From a virus, in the IMG/VR virus record IMGVR_UViG_3300017917_000585, positions 1-34,700 of that record: a stretch of DNA of 34,700 nt; one strand, 5' to 3'. Shown here piece after piece: positions 5,635 through 14,800 of this stretch. Position numbers and translations under genes: made by a program. The first letter of the stretch is position 1. Each line of letters opens with the position of its first letter. The notes under the pieces are model-generated. The model saw only the letters and a program-made list of their open reading frames with translations. It was not told where the DNA came from and did not search any database.

Positions 5635-7409
5635 ACAAGTCTATATCCCCCACTAAACCAGGACTCTTGTTTTGGCTTTATCCTATCTGGTAAGAAGTCA
5701 TCTGCATTATCAGAATCAACCCCACCTCTAGACCAAGTATGGATGTCCACTTCCTTTATTCTATTTCTTTCAGTATTTACAATTGCATTATAAACTGATC
5801 CACACATAGCATCAGCCAAATCCTTAGACTTTTTACGAGGATGATCTACTCTATTTCCCATAATTCTAAGTTCTAACAATTCTTCTAATAAAATATCAAT
5901 ATGAGGTGCTAATACTCTTTCTTCATAAAATAACATAGTTAAATCTTCATAATGTTTCTTTGCTACAGATAAAGTATCAGTCTTTATTCCTACCTGTTTT
6001 AATTCTTGTTGAATATCAAATGACTGCCATCTATCAAATGTTACAAGACCTAGTTGAAATCCTTGTCTTCTTAAATCTATAATCCAATTTTTAACCTCAC
6101 TAAGATCTACTGGACCTTCTCTTTTTGGCTCCCACCAAGCAATAGCATCTACAATTACATAAGGAACTATTTGTTCATAATCGTTAAAAGATTTTACATT
6201 TACCCACTTATCAACATGTGCTATTGATACTGCACACTTATCATGTTTTTGTGCTAAGTCAGCATGAACATAGTAAACTACATCATCTTTTGGTTTAAAG
6301 TTATAGTCAAATCTTCTAGAGTTATCTAATGGGTTACGATTTGCTAATGCCTTTTCAACCTTATCTCTTGACTTAAAAAACGCATCTGATGAAACTGTTG
6401 GCATGCATGCAAAACGCATAAGTGCATCTGATGGATCTGTTAAAAATGCTATCTTAAAGTCTTCTATTTTTCTTGTTGGATTCATTTCCCAAGTTGGTCT
6501 ACGTAAGGCAAATACTCCAGGATATTTATATGCTTCTATCTTATCCTCATCCCATTCAACCTCAAAAGTATTATTAGGATCATCTTCACTCATTAATGGA
6601 TTAATTACAAACTTATGTTTTCTAAGAACTGTTTGCTTTTCTGCAACAACATCTTCATATCTTTTAGATATAAAGTCACCTTTGTATCTAGGAAATGAAA
6701 GTAGGATTACTTTTCCATAGTCTGGAAAACGTGAGTCAACAGATCCTCTAAATGCTTTATACAAGTTATCTGCAGTTTTACCTTGGTCATTACCACCAGA
6801 ACCTTCCATTGAGAATCCAGATATTTCGTCAAGAACTGCTAACACTAAGTTTAAACCTTCTGCAGACTCTCTTTCAGAGTGACCAGAGTAAACTGTAATT
6901 GATTTATTGAATTCTATATTATCTACCTTTGCCTCGTACTTTCCTGCAAACCATGGAGATTGTTCAATCTTTGATTTAAAACCTTTAAAGAATACGTTCT
7001 TTGCTTGTTGTGCGTTTACTGCCACGTTAATAAGATCTATAGCATCACCACTTGGCTTACCAAAATATTTAGACGGATCTTTTAAGCATAATAATTTATA
7101 TACAAGATAAGCACATCCAATAGTTGAGGTGTGATCTTTACCACTACCTTTACCGCACATTAGAATAACTTCTTGCTTTGTATATTTTTTATAATGCTCT
7201 TCACCTTTTTCTTTTCCAAATAATCTTATTAAATCTTCTTTTCTATATATTTGACTCATGCATTCTGCAAGAATATATTGATAGTCAGATAGTTCTGGTT
7301 GATTTAAATAATCTTTACCAGTAACAAATGTTTTTATATCTACTGGCTCTTGTTCAAATGGACTTTCATCTAGGGCTTCAAAAAAGTCACTAAAATCAAT
7401 CGTTGTCAA
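5631..7409 (-). CDS. terL: Terminase large subunit
   Basis: A 592-aa DNA-packaging motor. The ATPase half has a Walker A-like GKGSGKD (residues 86-92) and a Walker B ending LDE (D194, E195). The nuclease half has the RNase H-like acidic set: D383 in HADLA, D459 in TFDRWQS, and D530/D533 in KDLADAM. It docks on the portal, translocates DNA into the head and cuts it. The start is TTG 7409 with GAGGTGG 6 nt upstream, inside the end of the small terminase gene. It lies next to replication genes; no portal or capsid gene is within the window. Confidence 0.95.
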   Translation of the reverse strand: MTTIDFSDFFEALDESPFEQEPVDIKTFVTGKDYLNQPELSDYQYILAECMSQIYRKEDLIRLFGKEKGEEHYKKYTKQEVILMCGKGSGKDHTSTIGCAYLVYKLLCLKDPSKYFGKPSGDAIDLINVAVNAQQAKNVFFKGFKSKIEQSPWFAGKYEAKVDNIEFNKSITVYSGHSERESAEGLNLVLAVLDEISGFSMEGSGGNDQGKTADNLYKAFRGSVDSRFPDYGKVILLSFPRYKGDFISKRYEDVVAEKQTVLRKHKFVINPLMSEDDPNNTFEVEWDEDKIEAYKYPGVFALRRPTWEMNPTRKIEDFKIAFLTDPSDALMRFACMPTVSSDAFFKSRDKVEKALANRNPLDNSRRFDYNFKPKDDVVYYVHADLAQKHDKCAVSIAHVDKWVNVKSFNDYEQIVPYVIVDAIAWWEPKREGPVDLSEVKNWIIDLRRQGFQLGLVTFDRWQSFDIQQELKQVGIKTDTLSVAKKHYEDLTMLFYEERVLAPHIDILLEELLELRIMGNRVDHPRKKSKDLADAMCGSVYNAIVNTERNRIKEVDIHTWSRGGVDSDNADDFLPDRIKPKQESWFSGGYRLV

Positions 7410-7917
7410 TTACAACCACCTCAGTTTGAATTTCTGAAAGACGTTTCATAATTTCTTCTCTGATTTCTGGGTGTTCTGTTGCAATATCTTTTAATATCCT
7501 AATAAGTATGTCTTGCTTTCTTTCCATTTCAATAATTTGTTCTGCTATTTCTTTATTGTCTAATAATCCAGCCTTTTGTAACATTTCAAGTCTTTTAGTT
7601 TCAATATCTGCAATAAGTTTAATTGATGTAGTTTTTGCTGTAAGATTTGCTGTTTGATCTGCAGCATCTATAACTTCATAAGCCTTTTTAATTAAAGATG
7701 AAAAATGTTGATCGGCACCAGCAAGTGCTTCTTTTGCCCTTGCATGAATTGCTTGGTTGTTAGATGCCATAGCACGCCAGTCATTTAATAATGACATAAC
7801 TCTTGGTCTAGGTATATCTAACGACTTTGATATTTCTCCAGCATCAGAGCCTTTTAAATACTCAGAGGCAACCTTATTAACAAGATCTAAATGCTTGACT
7901 AAATCATCTGTGCTCAT
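7396..7917 (-). CDS. terS: Probable terminase small subunit
   Basis: This 173-aa helical protein has an N-terminal helix-turn-helix (residues about 13-48, EYLKGSDAGEISKSLDIPR), a central helical region and a C-terminal coiled coil rich in Ile, Lys and Glu. That is the usual small-terminase plan: DNA recognition, oligomerisation, contact with TerL. It directly precedes and overlaps terL by 14 nt. AAGGA lies 6 nt before the ATG, and the start overlaps the DUF1599 gene by 14 nt. Small subunits diverge strongly, so the call rests on architecture and position. Confidence 0.8.
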   Translation of the reverse strand: MSTDDLVKHLDLVNKVASEYLKGSDAGEISKSLDIPRPRVMSLLNDWRAMASNNQAIHARAKEALAGADQHFSSLIKKAYEVIDAADQTANLTAKTTSIKLIADIETKRLEMLQKAGLLDNKEIAEQIIEMERKQDILIRILKDIATEHPEIREEIMKRLSEIQTEVVVIDND

Positions 7918-8239
7918 TTAATGTCCTTAATAATACAAGGTAGCCAATAAGATCAAGTATTGTATCTTCTGATGCATATTCGCTTCCTTTCTTTATTCTA
8001 TTAAGTTTATCATCAATCCTTATATATAGTTGCTCTTTAGGGTCTGACTTACTAAATATATTAATAGGATGGCTATATGAACTACCATAGGACTTATTCT
8101 TATTAATTAGTAACTCTGCTATATCAAGACATTCATCTAATATCTTTCTGCCCGCAGGTGCCTGGGTTGATAAAGCACTAATAAACTTAACCCTATCTTC
8201 TCTTTGTTTATCGAAGTCTGGTGTTACATACTCAGCCAT
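7904..8239 (-). CDS. DUF1599 (Nmad1-like) nucleotide-metabolism protein
   Basis: The 111-aa sequence matches DUF1599, also called nucleotide modification associated domain 1. Visible blocks are AELLINKNKSYGSSY (the KN-x-YG core), RIDDKLNRIKKGSEYASEDT, and DLIGYLVLL at the end. The acidic and Arg/Lys residues and overall helical layout recall the MazG/all-alpha NTP pyrophosphatase style, and phage members are often placed near genes for modified nucleotides. A direct reaction is not established. Start ATG has AGAGGAAAT upstream and forms a TAATG with the HTH gene stop. Confidence 0.78.
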   Translation of the reverse strand: MAEYVTPDFDKQREDRVKFISALSTQAPAGRKILDECLDIAELLINKNKSYGSSYSHPINIFSKSDPKEQLYIRIDDKLNRIKKGSEYASEDTILDLIGYLVLLRTLNEHR

Positions 8240-8391
8240 TATTTCCTCTTTGTTTTCTTAATTTTGAATTTTGCCATGTATACATATATAGTCTCTGTAC
8301 TGCATCCGCATTCTTTTGCAACTTCTTCAGGAGTTTTCTTATCATGTATAATCCTTTTTGTTAACCACACTTGGTTGGTATATAGTTTCAT
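8239..8391 (-). CDS. Small helix-turn-helix DNA-binding protein, 50 aa
   Basis: The product is a single HTH: KTPEEVAKECGCSTETIYVYM, with a basic tail (KFKIKKTKRK). The fold resembles the sigma-region-4/homeodomain-like HTHs seen as small phage regulators and in homing-endonuclease tails. The frame extends upstream into the RuvC-like gene, but I start at ATG 8391, after AAGGG and 7 nt beyond the RuvC-like stop; the extension adds 16 residues of no obvious pattern. It probably regulates phage or host promoters. The stop overlaps the next start as TAATG. Confidence 0.72.
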   Translation of the reverse strand: MKLYTNQVWLTKRIIHDKKTPEEVAKECGCSTETIYVYMAKFKIKKTKRK

Positions 8392-8398
8392 TTTATCA

Positions 8399-9010
8399 CT
8401 ACCCTTGTGCCTTGTCAACATTTGTAGGCTCATTTGCAAGTTTGTGCCAGTTATTACTTGAGTACCAGCCTATTGCTATTGAGTCAGCCACATCGTCATC
8501 TTCTATATTTAAATCAAATTGTATATTTATTTTCTTTATAGTTCTTGCTTTTCTAAATTCTCTTTCTTTTTGTTTATACCATGAGAATGACTTATCATGT
8601 CCATATAAATCTCTAATTGCTAACTTTTCTTCTTTTTTAAGTTTTCCGTTTCCTATCCAATTTTGCCAAGCAACTGGAGAACATGACGCAATAGCCCTAT
8701 TACCAGAAGTCTGTGCAGATCCTATAATTGCTCCTTGTACAAGTGCCAGATTCATTGCAGTCTTTTGTGAGTTTGTATATATTGCTGATTCAATAACAAT
8801 TGCATCTATATTAAAGTCTTTTAAAAATGGTATTAGTTTCTTACAAGCATCTCCAGCCTTTTCGTAAACATGTTTGCCATGAAAGTTTATCTTTCCAAAC
8901 TTCTTTAATTCGCCTTCTTCAAAGATTGAAAATGCCATAGAATTAGTTGAGGCATCTATAGCCATAATAACTTTAGGATGCCCAATATATAACAGTTTAT
9001 TCTTTTTCAT
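8399..9010 (-). CDS. ruvC-like: RuvC-like Holliday junction resolvase
   Basis: A 203-aa RNase H-fold nuclease. The catalytic acids fit RuvC order: D19 in MAIDASTNS, E74 in IVIESA, and the D173/D176 pair in DDDVADSIAIG near the C terminus. Between them is the expected GAIIGSAQ helix. It should resolve branched DNA before packaging. I prefer ATG 9010; a TTG two codons upstream has a shorter distance to AAAGGA and is also possible. It overlaps the zinc-finger gene. A second resolvase-like nuclease is encoded at 10364-10666. Confidence 0.85.
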   Translation of the reverse strand: MKKNKLLYIGHPKVIMAIDASTNSMAFSIFEEGELKKFGKINFHGKHVYEKAGDACKKLIPFLKDFNIDAIVIESAIYTNSQKTAMNLALVQGAIIGSAQTSGNRAIASCSPVAWQNWIGNGKLKKEEKLAIRDLYGHDKSFSWYKQKEREFRKARTIKKINIQFDLNIEDDDVADSIAIGWYSSNNWHKLANEPTNVDKAQG

Positions 9011-9290
9011 AGTCAAAGTATCCTTTAATTTCTTTCATTAATTTATCAAACTGCTTATTATTAATGAGACAGTTGTCACAAAACTTGGAGTCGTTATATA
9101 CACTTAACAATGTACCACAACCCCCAGTACATCTTCTTTCTTTATTAACCCTGCTCTTAAATTTAGACTGTCTATATCTTTGAGATATTTTCTGCTTAGT
9201 TGAATTAATTCTACAATCTGAAGAACAATAAACTTGATTACGTATTGTTGATATAAATTCTTTTTCACACCACTGACACACCTTTGTCAT
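8997..9290 (-). CDS. Double zinc-finger protein
   Basis: The 97-aa protein has two metal-binding clusters. The first is C5-x2-C8 with C22-x3-C26. The second uses C54/C58 and C71/C74. Between them lies a very basic helix (KISQRYRQSKFKSR), which suggests nucleic-acid binding. Small proteins of this kind are common among phage recombination genes. It starts in an ATGA overlap with the Cas4-like gene and ends inside the RuvC-like gene. The partner and role are not known. Confidence 0.72.
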   Translation of the reverse strand: MTKVCQWCEKEFISTIRNQVYCSSDCRINSTKQKISQRYRQSKFKSRVNKERRCTGGCGTLLSVYNDSKFCDNCLINNKQFDKLMKEIKGYFDYEKE

Positions 9291-10069
9291 TCAAGATCTT
9301 TCCTAGCCTCGATTTTTATATCACCGACTGGTTTAGTTTGACATACTTTTAAGAACATACATCCTTTACAGTCTCTAGAATTATATTTAACTCTATATGG
9401 ATTTTCTGGCAACTTACCTTCCTTAAATGCAGCCTCTACACTTTTCATCCAGTCAAAGAAATAATTTATAAAGTCTTTATATTTTTGATTTAGTCTAATT
9501 GGAAACATTAACATTTCATGATTGTTTTTATTTTCATATATTAATACTCCAAAAGCCTTCTTCATAATTTTCATATAAATAAGTAGTTGCTCTATATGAT
9601 AACTAGCAGGTTTCTTAGTTCTTTGAAAACCTTCATCTGTTTTAGTTTTAATTTCAGTTAATATCTCTTGATCTTTCCATAGGATAACAGCATCTGTTTT
9701 TCCAGATATAGTTGGATTTTCATGCTTTAACTGTGCTTCTTTTGTTACCAATATTCCAGCATTATCCATTGCTGTTTCGATTCTAGTATGTCTATCTGTA
9801 CCAGAATCCATATTAGCAACTTCATACCAAGTATTAGTATTTTCTGCTTCGTTACCTTCAAAGTATAAATACCAGTATCTAGGACACTTGCCAGCACCAT
9901 AAGTTAAACTAGATGGTGTAAAGCCTACTCTTTTAGCAAAGTATGTACCCTTTTTATGTTCATATCCATCATGGATCTTATCTATAATTTCATTTAAGTT
10001 TATGCTATTTTCATCCTTAGATTGTTCTTCTTCCTTGGATAAAATTTTTTTAACTAGTTTTTTTGACAT
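9287..10069 (-). CDS. Cas4/RecB-like PD-(D/E)XK exonuclease with Fe-S cluster cysteines
   Basis: A 260-aa Cas4/RecB-like nuclease. Motifs in order: C62 (KCPRYWY), H94 in GTDRH, D126 in GKTDAV, E139-x-K141 in TEIKTK, and Q161 in HIEQLLIYM, which is RecB motif III. C234, C237 and C243 at the C terminus complete the four-cysteine iron-sulfur set with C62. No CRISPR array or other cas gene is present, so a role in phage recombination or end-processing with RecA fits better than adaptation. Stop and start overlap neighbours as ATGA and TAATG. Confidence 0.88.
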   Translation of the reverse strand: MSKKLVKKILSKEEEQSKDENSINLNEIIDKIHDGYEHKKGTYFAKRVGFTPSSLTYGAGKCPRYWYLYFEGNEAENTNTWYEVANMDSGTDRHTRIETAMDNAGILVTKEAQLKHENPTISGKTDAVILWKDQEILTEIKTKTDEGFQRTKKPASYHIEQLLIYMKIMKKAFGVLIYENKNNHEMLMFPIRLNQKYKDFINYFFDWMKSVEAAFKEGKLPENPYRVKYNSRDCKGCMFLKVCQTKPVGDIKIEARKDLE

Positions 10070-10380
10070 TAGAATGACCTTACGCTATATTTAAGGGCAT
10101 CAACTAATTTATCTATTGCTTCTCTAGCAGAATAGTATAGATTCTTTTTTACCCTCTCGTCTTTTTTTACATGTGAGTACCAAGAGGCAAGCATACCAAA
10201 CTTAGCAGAATATGCTTGTAGTTGTGTAATTAATAGCGTAGCCTTTTGTGGTGGTATATCAGGATTTGATATTAACTTAGCAACTACTACTAGTGCATTA
10301 GTTAACTCTTCATCCTTCATATACTCTGATATGTCGTTTAGTACAGATACCTTATTTAATATCTCAACCGTTGTTTCCAT
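10069..10380 (-). CDS. Helical protein of unknown function, 103 aa
   Basis: No family recognised. The protein is nearly all helical, with three to four predicted helices (residues 3-25, 27-38, 43-62, 77-98) and no cysteines or TM segment. It is placed between the PD-(D/E)XK resolvase-like gene and the Cas4-like gene and overlaps both, which suggests it serves the nuclease group. GAGAGAG lies just before the ATG. A role as a nuclease partner is inference from position. Confidence 0.72.
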   Translation of the reverse strand: METTVEILNKVSVLNDISEYMKDEELTNALVVVAKLISNPDIPPQKATLLITQLQAYSAKFGMLASWYSHVKKDERVKKNLYYSAREAIDKLVDALKYSVRSF

Positions 10381-10666
10381 AACTCTCTCTCAATTGCTCA
10401 AATACTTGCCATTCTATTATAGCAAGTCTAACCTTTTTATTTCCTTCTCCTAAAACTACCATAAGTGCTGGATTCTTTTTTCTATCTACCTTCATTGTGT
10501 CTGACACAATTTTTGCCCAAGAGTCTTGGCTGACAGAATATGATTTAGAATATTCCTTTACATCTATAACGAAATCATCTAATGATCCGTCAGCCTTGAC
10601 TGGTCCTCTTCCAGAATTAACGTGCTGCTTAGCCCCAATACGTTTTAGTTCGCTACGCTCACTCAT
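10364..10666 (-). CDS. PD-(D/E)XK nuclease, probable Holliday junction resolvase-like
   Basis: The 100-aa protein has the compact core of archaeal/phage resolvase-like PD-(D/E)XK nucleases: a basic N terminus (KRIGAKQHVNSGRGP), an acidic residue (D31), then D35-x-K37 in FVIDVKEY, an alpha helix with QDSWAKI and a beta strand with PALMVVLGE. The E of the usual ExK is Asp here, which the superfamily tolerates. It overlaps the zinc-ribbon stop as TAATG, with AAAGGA upstream. It may resolve or trim branched replication intermediates; the exact substrate is unknown. Confidence 0.72.
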   Translation of the reverse strand: MSERSELKRIGAKQHVNSGRGPVKADGSLDDFVIDVKEYSKSYSVSQDSWAKIVSDTMKVDRKKNPALMVVLGEGNKKVRLAIIEWQVFEQLRESYGNNG

Positions 10667-10836
10667 TAATATCCTTTCACGTTAAAGTTAACCTTAGATA
10701 AATGCTTTTCTTTGCACATCCAAGTAAGATCTCCTGTGTCTTTGTACATCCTTGCTGTTTCTACTACTGCTTTACATGTGTGGCAAAAAAATTTACCATT
10801 ATATAAAGAATACTTATTCGTTGACTTTTGATTCAA
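10666..10836 (-). CDS. Hidden small zinc-ribbon protein, 56 aa
   Basis: The stretch between recA and the resolvase-like gene is open in one frame that ends in TAATG with the next gene. Only a TTG at 10836, inside the recA end, can start it. The product has C18-x2-C21 and, twenty residues on, C41-x3-H45 in a WMCKEKHLSKV context, a clear zinc-ribbon pattern, and a hydrophobic NGKFF strand before the first knuckle. Upstream AAAAGA is a weak ribosome site, so coupling with RecA is likely. Function unknown, probably nucleic-acid binding. Confidence 0.7.
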   Translation of the reverse strand: MNQKSTNKYSLYNGKFFCHTCKAVVETARMYKDTGDLTWMCKEKHLSKVNFNVKGY

Positions 10837-11824
10837 GTTCTTTTATCTTTTCTGGATTTTCTTTTAGGTATTCAATTACCTTAGCCCTACCCTGTAATCT
10901 TTCTCCTAAAACTGTATACCAGGCTCCGCCTTTTTCAATAATACCTAGTAACTCTGCTGTATCTACTAAATCAGCAACTTTATCTATACCAATAGTATCG
11001 CCACCAAAGTAAAAGTCATAAGATCCACTAAGAAATGCTGGACCAGTTTTATTAAAGTCAACATGCCAGTTAACGACACGTCCAACCTTTTCTTCAATCA
11101 ATTTATCTCCAGCCTGTATCTTGCCTTTAATTGCTTGATTTTCTGACTCACTAGACCACAATTTAACTACTGTGCTAGAAAAGAATTTAACTGCTTGTCC
11201 ACCTGTTGGAACGTGAGATGCATACATAGCACCAATATTATTTCTTTGTTGTGAAATTAAAACTAATAATGTTTGATTTTCTTGATTATTAGCATAGTTA
11301 AGCATTTTAACAGCATTAGTCATATCTCTTGCTTCTGCACCAATCTGCTTTGTATTTTCTAATTGTTTTAATTCAGTGGAATCTTTTTCAAAGTAAATTG
11401 CTGGAAGTAGTGCTGATATAGAGTCAACAACTAAAACATCTACCTTTGCCTTCATTAGTTGAGTAGCAACATCTACCATATCATTAATGGTTCTTGCTTC
11501 TGAGTAGATTAATTTATCTGTATCTACCCCAAGTTTTTTAGCCCACTCTGGATCAAAAGATTGCTCAGCATCAATCCATGCACATACTTTTCCATCTTTT
11601 TGTGCCTCACCAATCATCTGTAAACAAAATGATGATTTACCTGCTGACTTATTTCCCCAGATTAATATTTGTCTTCCATAACCAAGTCCACCTCTAAGTG
11701 CATTATTAAGACTAATGCTAGGTGTTTTTTGTTTCTTTACTTCTACTTCTGTAGCGTTACTTACTCTTTTTCTTAATTCAGGATCTAACTGAGATAAGAA
11801 GTCTTCTATTTCGATTGTTTTCAT
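10814..11824 (-). CDS. recA: RecA recombinase
   Basis: A 336-aa RecA-family ATPase. Walker A is GNKSAGKSS (starting residue 57), Walker B is VDVLVVDSIS around residue 130-138, and QTLLVLISQQRNNIG to GGQAVKFFSS covers the L1/L2 region and the helix between them. It lacks most of the acidic bacterial C-terminal tail but keeps a small Glu/Lys-rich domain. It would form filaments on ssDNA for strand exchange in phage repair and replication. It follows dnaE by 12 nt and its end overlaps the zinc-ribbon gene. Phage RecA could also replace the host protein during infection. Confidence 0.93.
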   Translation of the reverse strand: MKTIEIEDFLSQLDPELRKRVSNATEVEVKKQKTPSISLNNALRGGLGYGRQILIWGNKSAGKSSFCLQMIGEAQKDGKVCAWIDAEQSFDPEWAKKLGVDTDKLIYSEARTINDMVDVATQLMKAKVDVLVVDSISALLPAIYFEKDSTELKQLENTKQIGAEARDMTNAVKMLNYANNQENQTLLVLISQQRNNIGAMYASHVPTGGQAVKFFSSTVVKLWSSESENQAIKGKIQAGDKLIEEKVGRVVNWHVDFNKTGPAFLSGSYDFYFGGDTIGIDKVADLVDTAELLGIIEKGGAWYTVLGERLQGRAKVIEYLKENPEKIKELESKVNE

Positions 11825-11836
11825 ATACCTATCTTT

Positions 11837-14800
11837 CTAGTTTGCCATTACTTCTCGTAATATTTCTGTTCCATCTTTTGCAGTTTCAAATGTCATTTTT
11901 CTAGCCTTGCCAGGTTCACACTTCATAAATCCTTCTGAATATTTTGTAGGAAATATTACAATAGATTTCATATCTCTACTAGTGTCTGCAACTATCATAT
12001 TTGCCATCTTTTTTCCTGCTTTTGTTGTTCTAGGCTTAAATGATACCACATAATACTCTTCTCCGCTATATGGTAATGTTTTATAATTTAAAAATTTAAT
12101 TAATGGATTTGTTAACGAATCTTTAACTTCATCTATTGTTACTGCTTCCATAATTCTATTATCAGCAACTGCTAATATATAAGTTTTTCCTGGTTCAATT
12201 TTAGTTTCCTCGTCATCAAATACTCCAAGCAAACCTGTTTGATCCATAATTTCTACACGAGACCAACCTTTACCTCTTTTTATATTTTTAATTACACCCA
12301 TAAGAATATATACACCAGTTTCCTCAAAGTCTTCTATATCATCTATATAAGCATAGTAATGTTGTGGAACGCTAGTTTTAAATTCAGGTAGGTTTAAGTA
12401 CTCATAAAGATTTTCTCTTATTGCTTTCTCATCTCTAGGATTATCCGTAAATGTTAATGCTCCAACTGCATTGAGTGCTGCTAGTGCCCTTGAGTTAACA
12501 CCACTTCCTTTTGTAAATACAAAATCAGAAAATTCTTTATATGAGTTAAAAGGTCTTTTATTTATAATCTTAGAAGCAATACCATCTGATATCCATTTGA
12601 TAGCAGATAGTCCTATTCTAATACCCTCGCCCTCGATCTTAAAATCACTATCTGACTCATTAACGTGAGGCAACTTCATAGCAATATCCATTCTTTTTGC
12701 CTCTATCAAATATTCTGTTCTAGCGTCTTTATCTTGTTCATTCTTTAATAGTGAATACATAAATTCAATACCATAGTAATACTTTAACCATGCTGTCCAA
12801 TATGAAAGCATTGAGTATGCTACAGCGTGTGACTTATTAAATGAATACCCTGCGTGAGCCTCAAAATCATGCCATAATCCCTCTGCTTTGAATGGGGTGA
12901 TGTATTTTGATGCACCAGTAACAAACTTGTCTTTAAATTGGTCAAATTCTTTTGCATCTTTTTTCTTACCAATAATCTTACGTACTTTATCTGCTTCTGC
13001 CATAGTCATTCCACCAAGATATACACAAGCCTGCATAACCTGTTCTTGATACAGAATACATCCATATGTATCTTTAGTAAACTTTTGCATGATTGGATGA
13101 ATATACTCTATTATTTCTCTACCATGTTTTCTAGCAAGATATGATTTTCCAATTGTATTCATAGCACCTGGTCTTACTAAAGCGTTTGATGCAGCAAGTT
13201 CATCTAAATTACTTACGCCCATTTTAACTAACAGATTAGTATATGGTGTGGCTTCACATTGAAACACGCCTCTAGTTCTTCCGTCTGACAACATCTCATA
13301 AACTTTTGGATCATCTAAAGGAATATCTTTTAGTTTAATATTTATTTTATGTCTTTTCCTAATAGTTTTAATAGTGTCGTCAATTACTGTGAGTGTCTTT
13401 AATCCAAGAACATCTAGTTTAATCAATCCAATATTTGCTGCCTCATCCATATCAACGGCAACTACTGGAATTCTTTCTTTTGATCCAGGAGCAGATCTTG
13501 TTTCCATAGGAGCATATTTGAAGATAGGTTCTTTTGCTGTAACAACACCTGCAGCATGAATACCTGTTCCACGAATACGACCACGAAGTTGTTCTCCATA
13601 TCTAACAACATCTGGATACTTTAGTCTAAACCATTGTGCATTTTTACTTGAAATGAAATCATCCCAATCGTCTACAGTTTTTAAAACTTTATTTACTTCA
13701 GACAGTGGTATGTTAAATGCTCTAGAAACATCTCTTACAATGCCCTTACCTTTAAACATTAAGAAGGTTGCAATAGATGCCACATTTTTATATTGTGATT
13801 CAAGATATAATTTAACTTCATCTCTTCTGTTATCTGCAATATCAGAGTCAATATCTGGAAAGTCATTACGTTCTGGATTGATAAATCTAAAAAATAGTAG
13901 CCCATATTTTAATGGGTCAACGTCTGTAATTCCAAGTGCATAGCAAACCAGTGATCCTGCTGCAGAGCCACGACCTGGTCCAACCAAGATTCCTTGCTCT
14001 TTAGCCCAGTTAAGCATATTAGAAACAATTAAAAAGTATGATGAAAAGTTTTTATCTCTAATAATATCTAACTCTTCTTGCATTCTTTCTTTATATTCTG
14101 GCTTATCATATAATCCTTTTTCTTGCATACCCTTCAAAACTAAATCAACTAAGCCCATATGTGGGTCATCAATTTTAGCAGGTAACAAATCTAAGTTTTC
14201 AACAATAGTATATTCTTCTACCTTATTAGCAACCTCAATAGTATTAGTATAAATATCTTCTCTAGTTATACCATGCATATTCATAGCCTGCTTCATTTCT
14301 TCATATGACAATAAATGTATGTCAAATGTTCTAAATGACATTGCCCTATTTTCTCCATATAAATAGTCTAATCTTTTCATAACATCATCTATCTTTTGAG
14401 ATTTTTCAAACTTTGCATCTTTTAGTAATTTAGCATGAGTGTTCAGCAAGAGCATTATTTCTTGAATAGTTTTTTGATCAGTTGTTGCATGATGACAATC
14501 TGGAGTTACAATAACTTTAATATCCATACTATCAGCAAGAGCCAGTAGTTCATGATTCATCTCACGAGTATTGTGTGGCATAATCTCTACATAGAAGTCA
14601 TCACCAAAAGTATTTTTAAACCAGGTTAGATGTTTCTTTGCTGTTGCGTATTCATTAAATTCAAGAGCCTTATTTATAAGTCCACTAGGACATGCTGTAG
14701 ATACAATTAGTCCCTCTTTATATTTTTCTAATATTTCAAAATCTATTCTAGGCTTTTTATAAAATCCTTCAGTCCATGCTAGTTCATTTAATCTATTTAA

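Noticed and set aside
8358-8867. Plus-strand frame of 169 codons
   Set aside because: It lies opposite the RuvC-like gene, has low-complexity Ser/Phe content and no ribosome site.
9287-10069. Cas4-like gene as part of a CRISPR system
   Set aside because: No repeat-spacer array and no other cas gene in the window; phage recombination context fits better.
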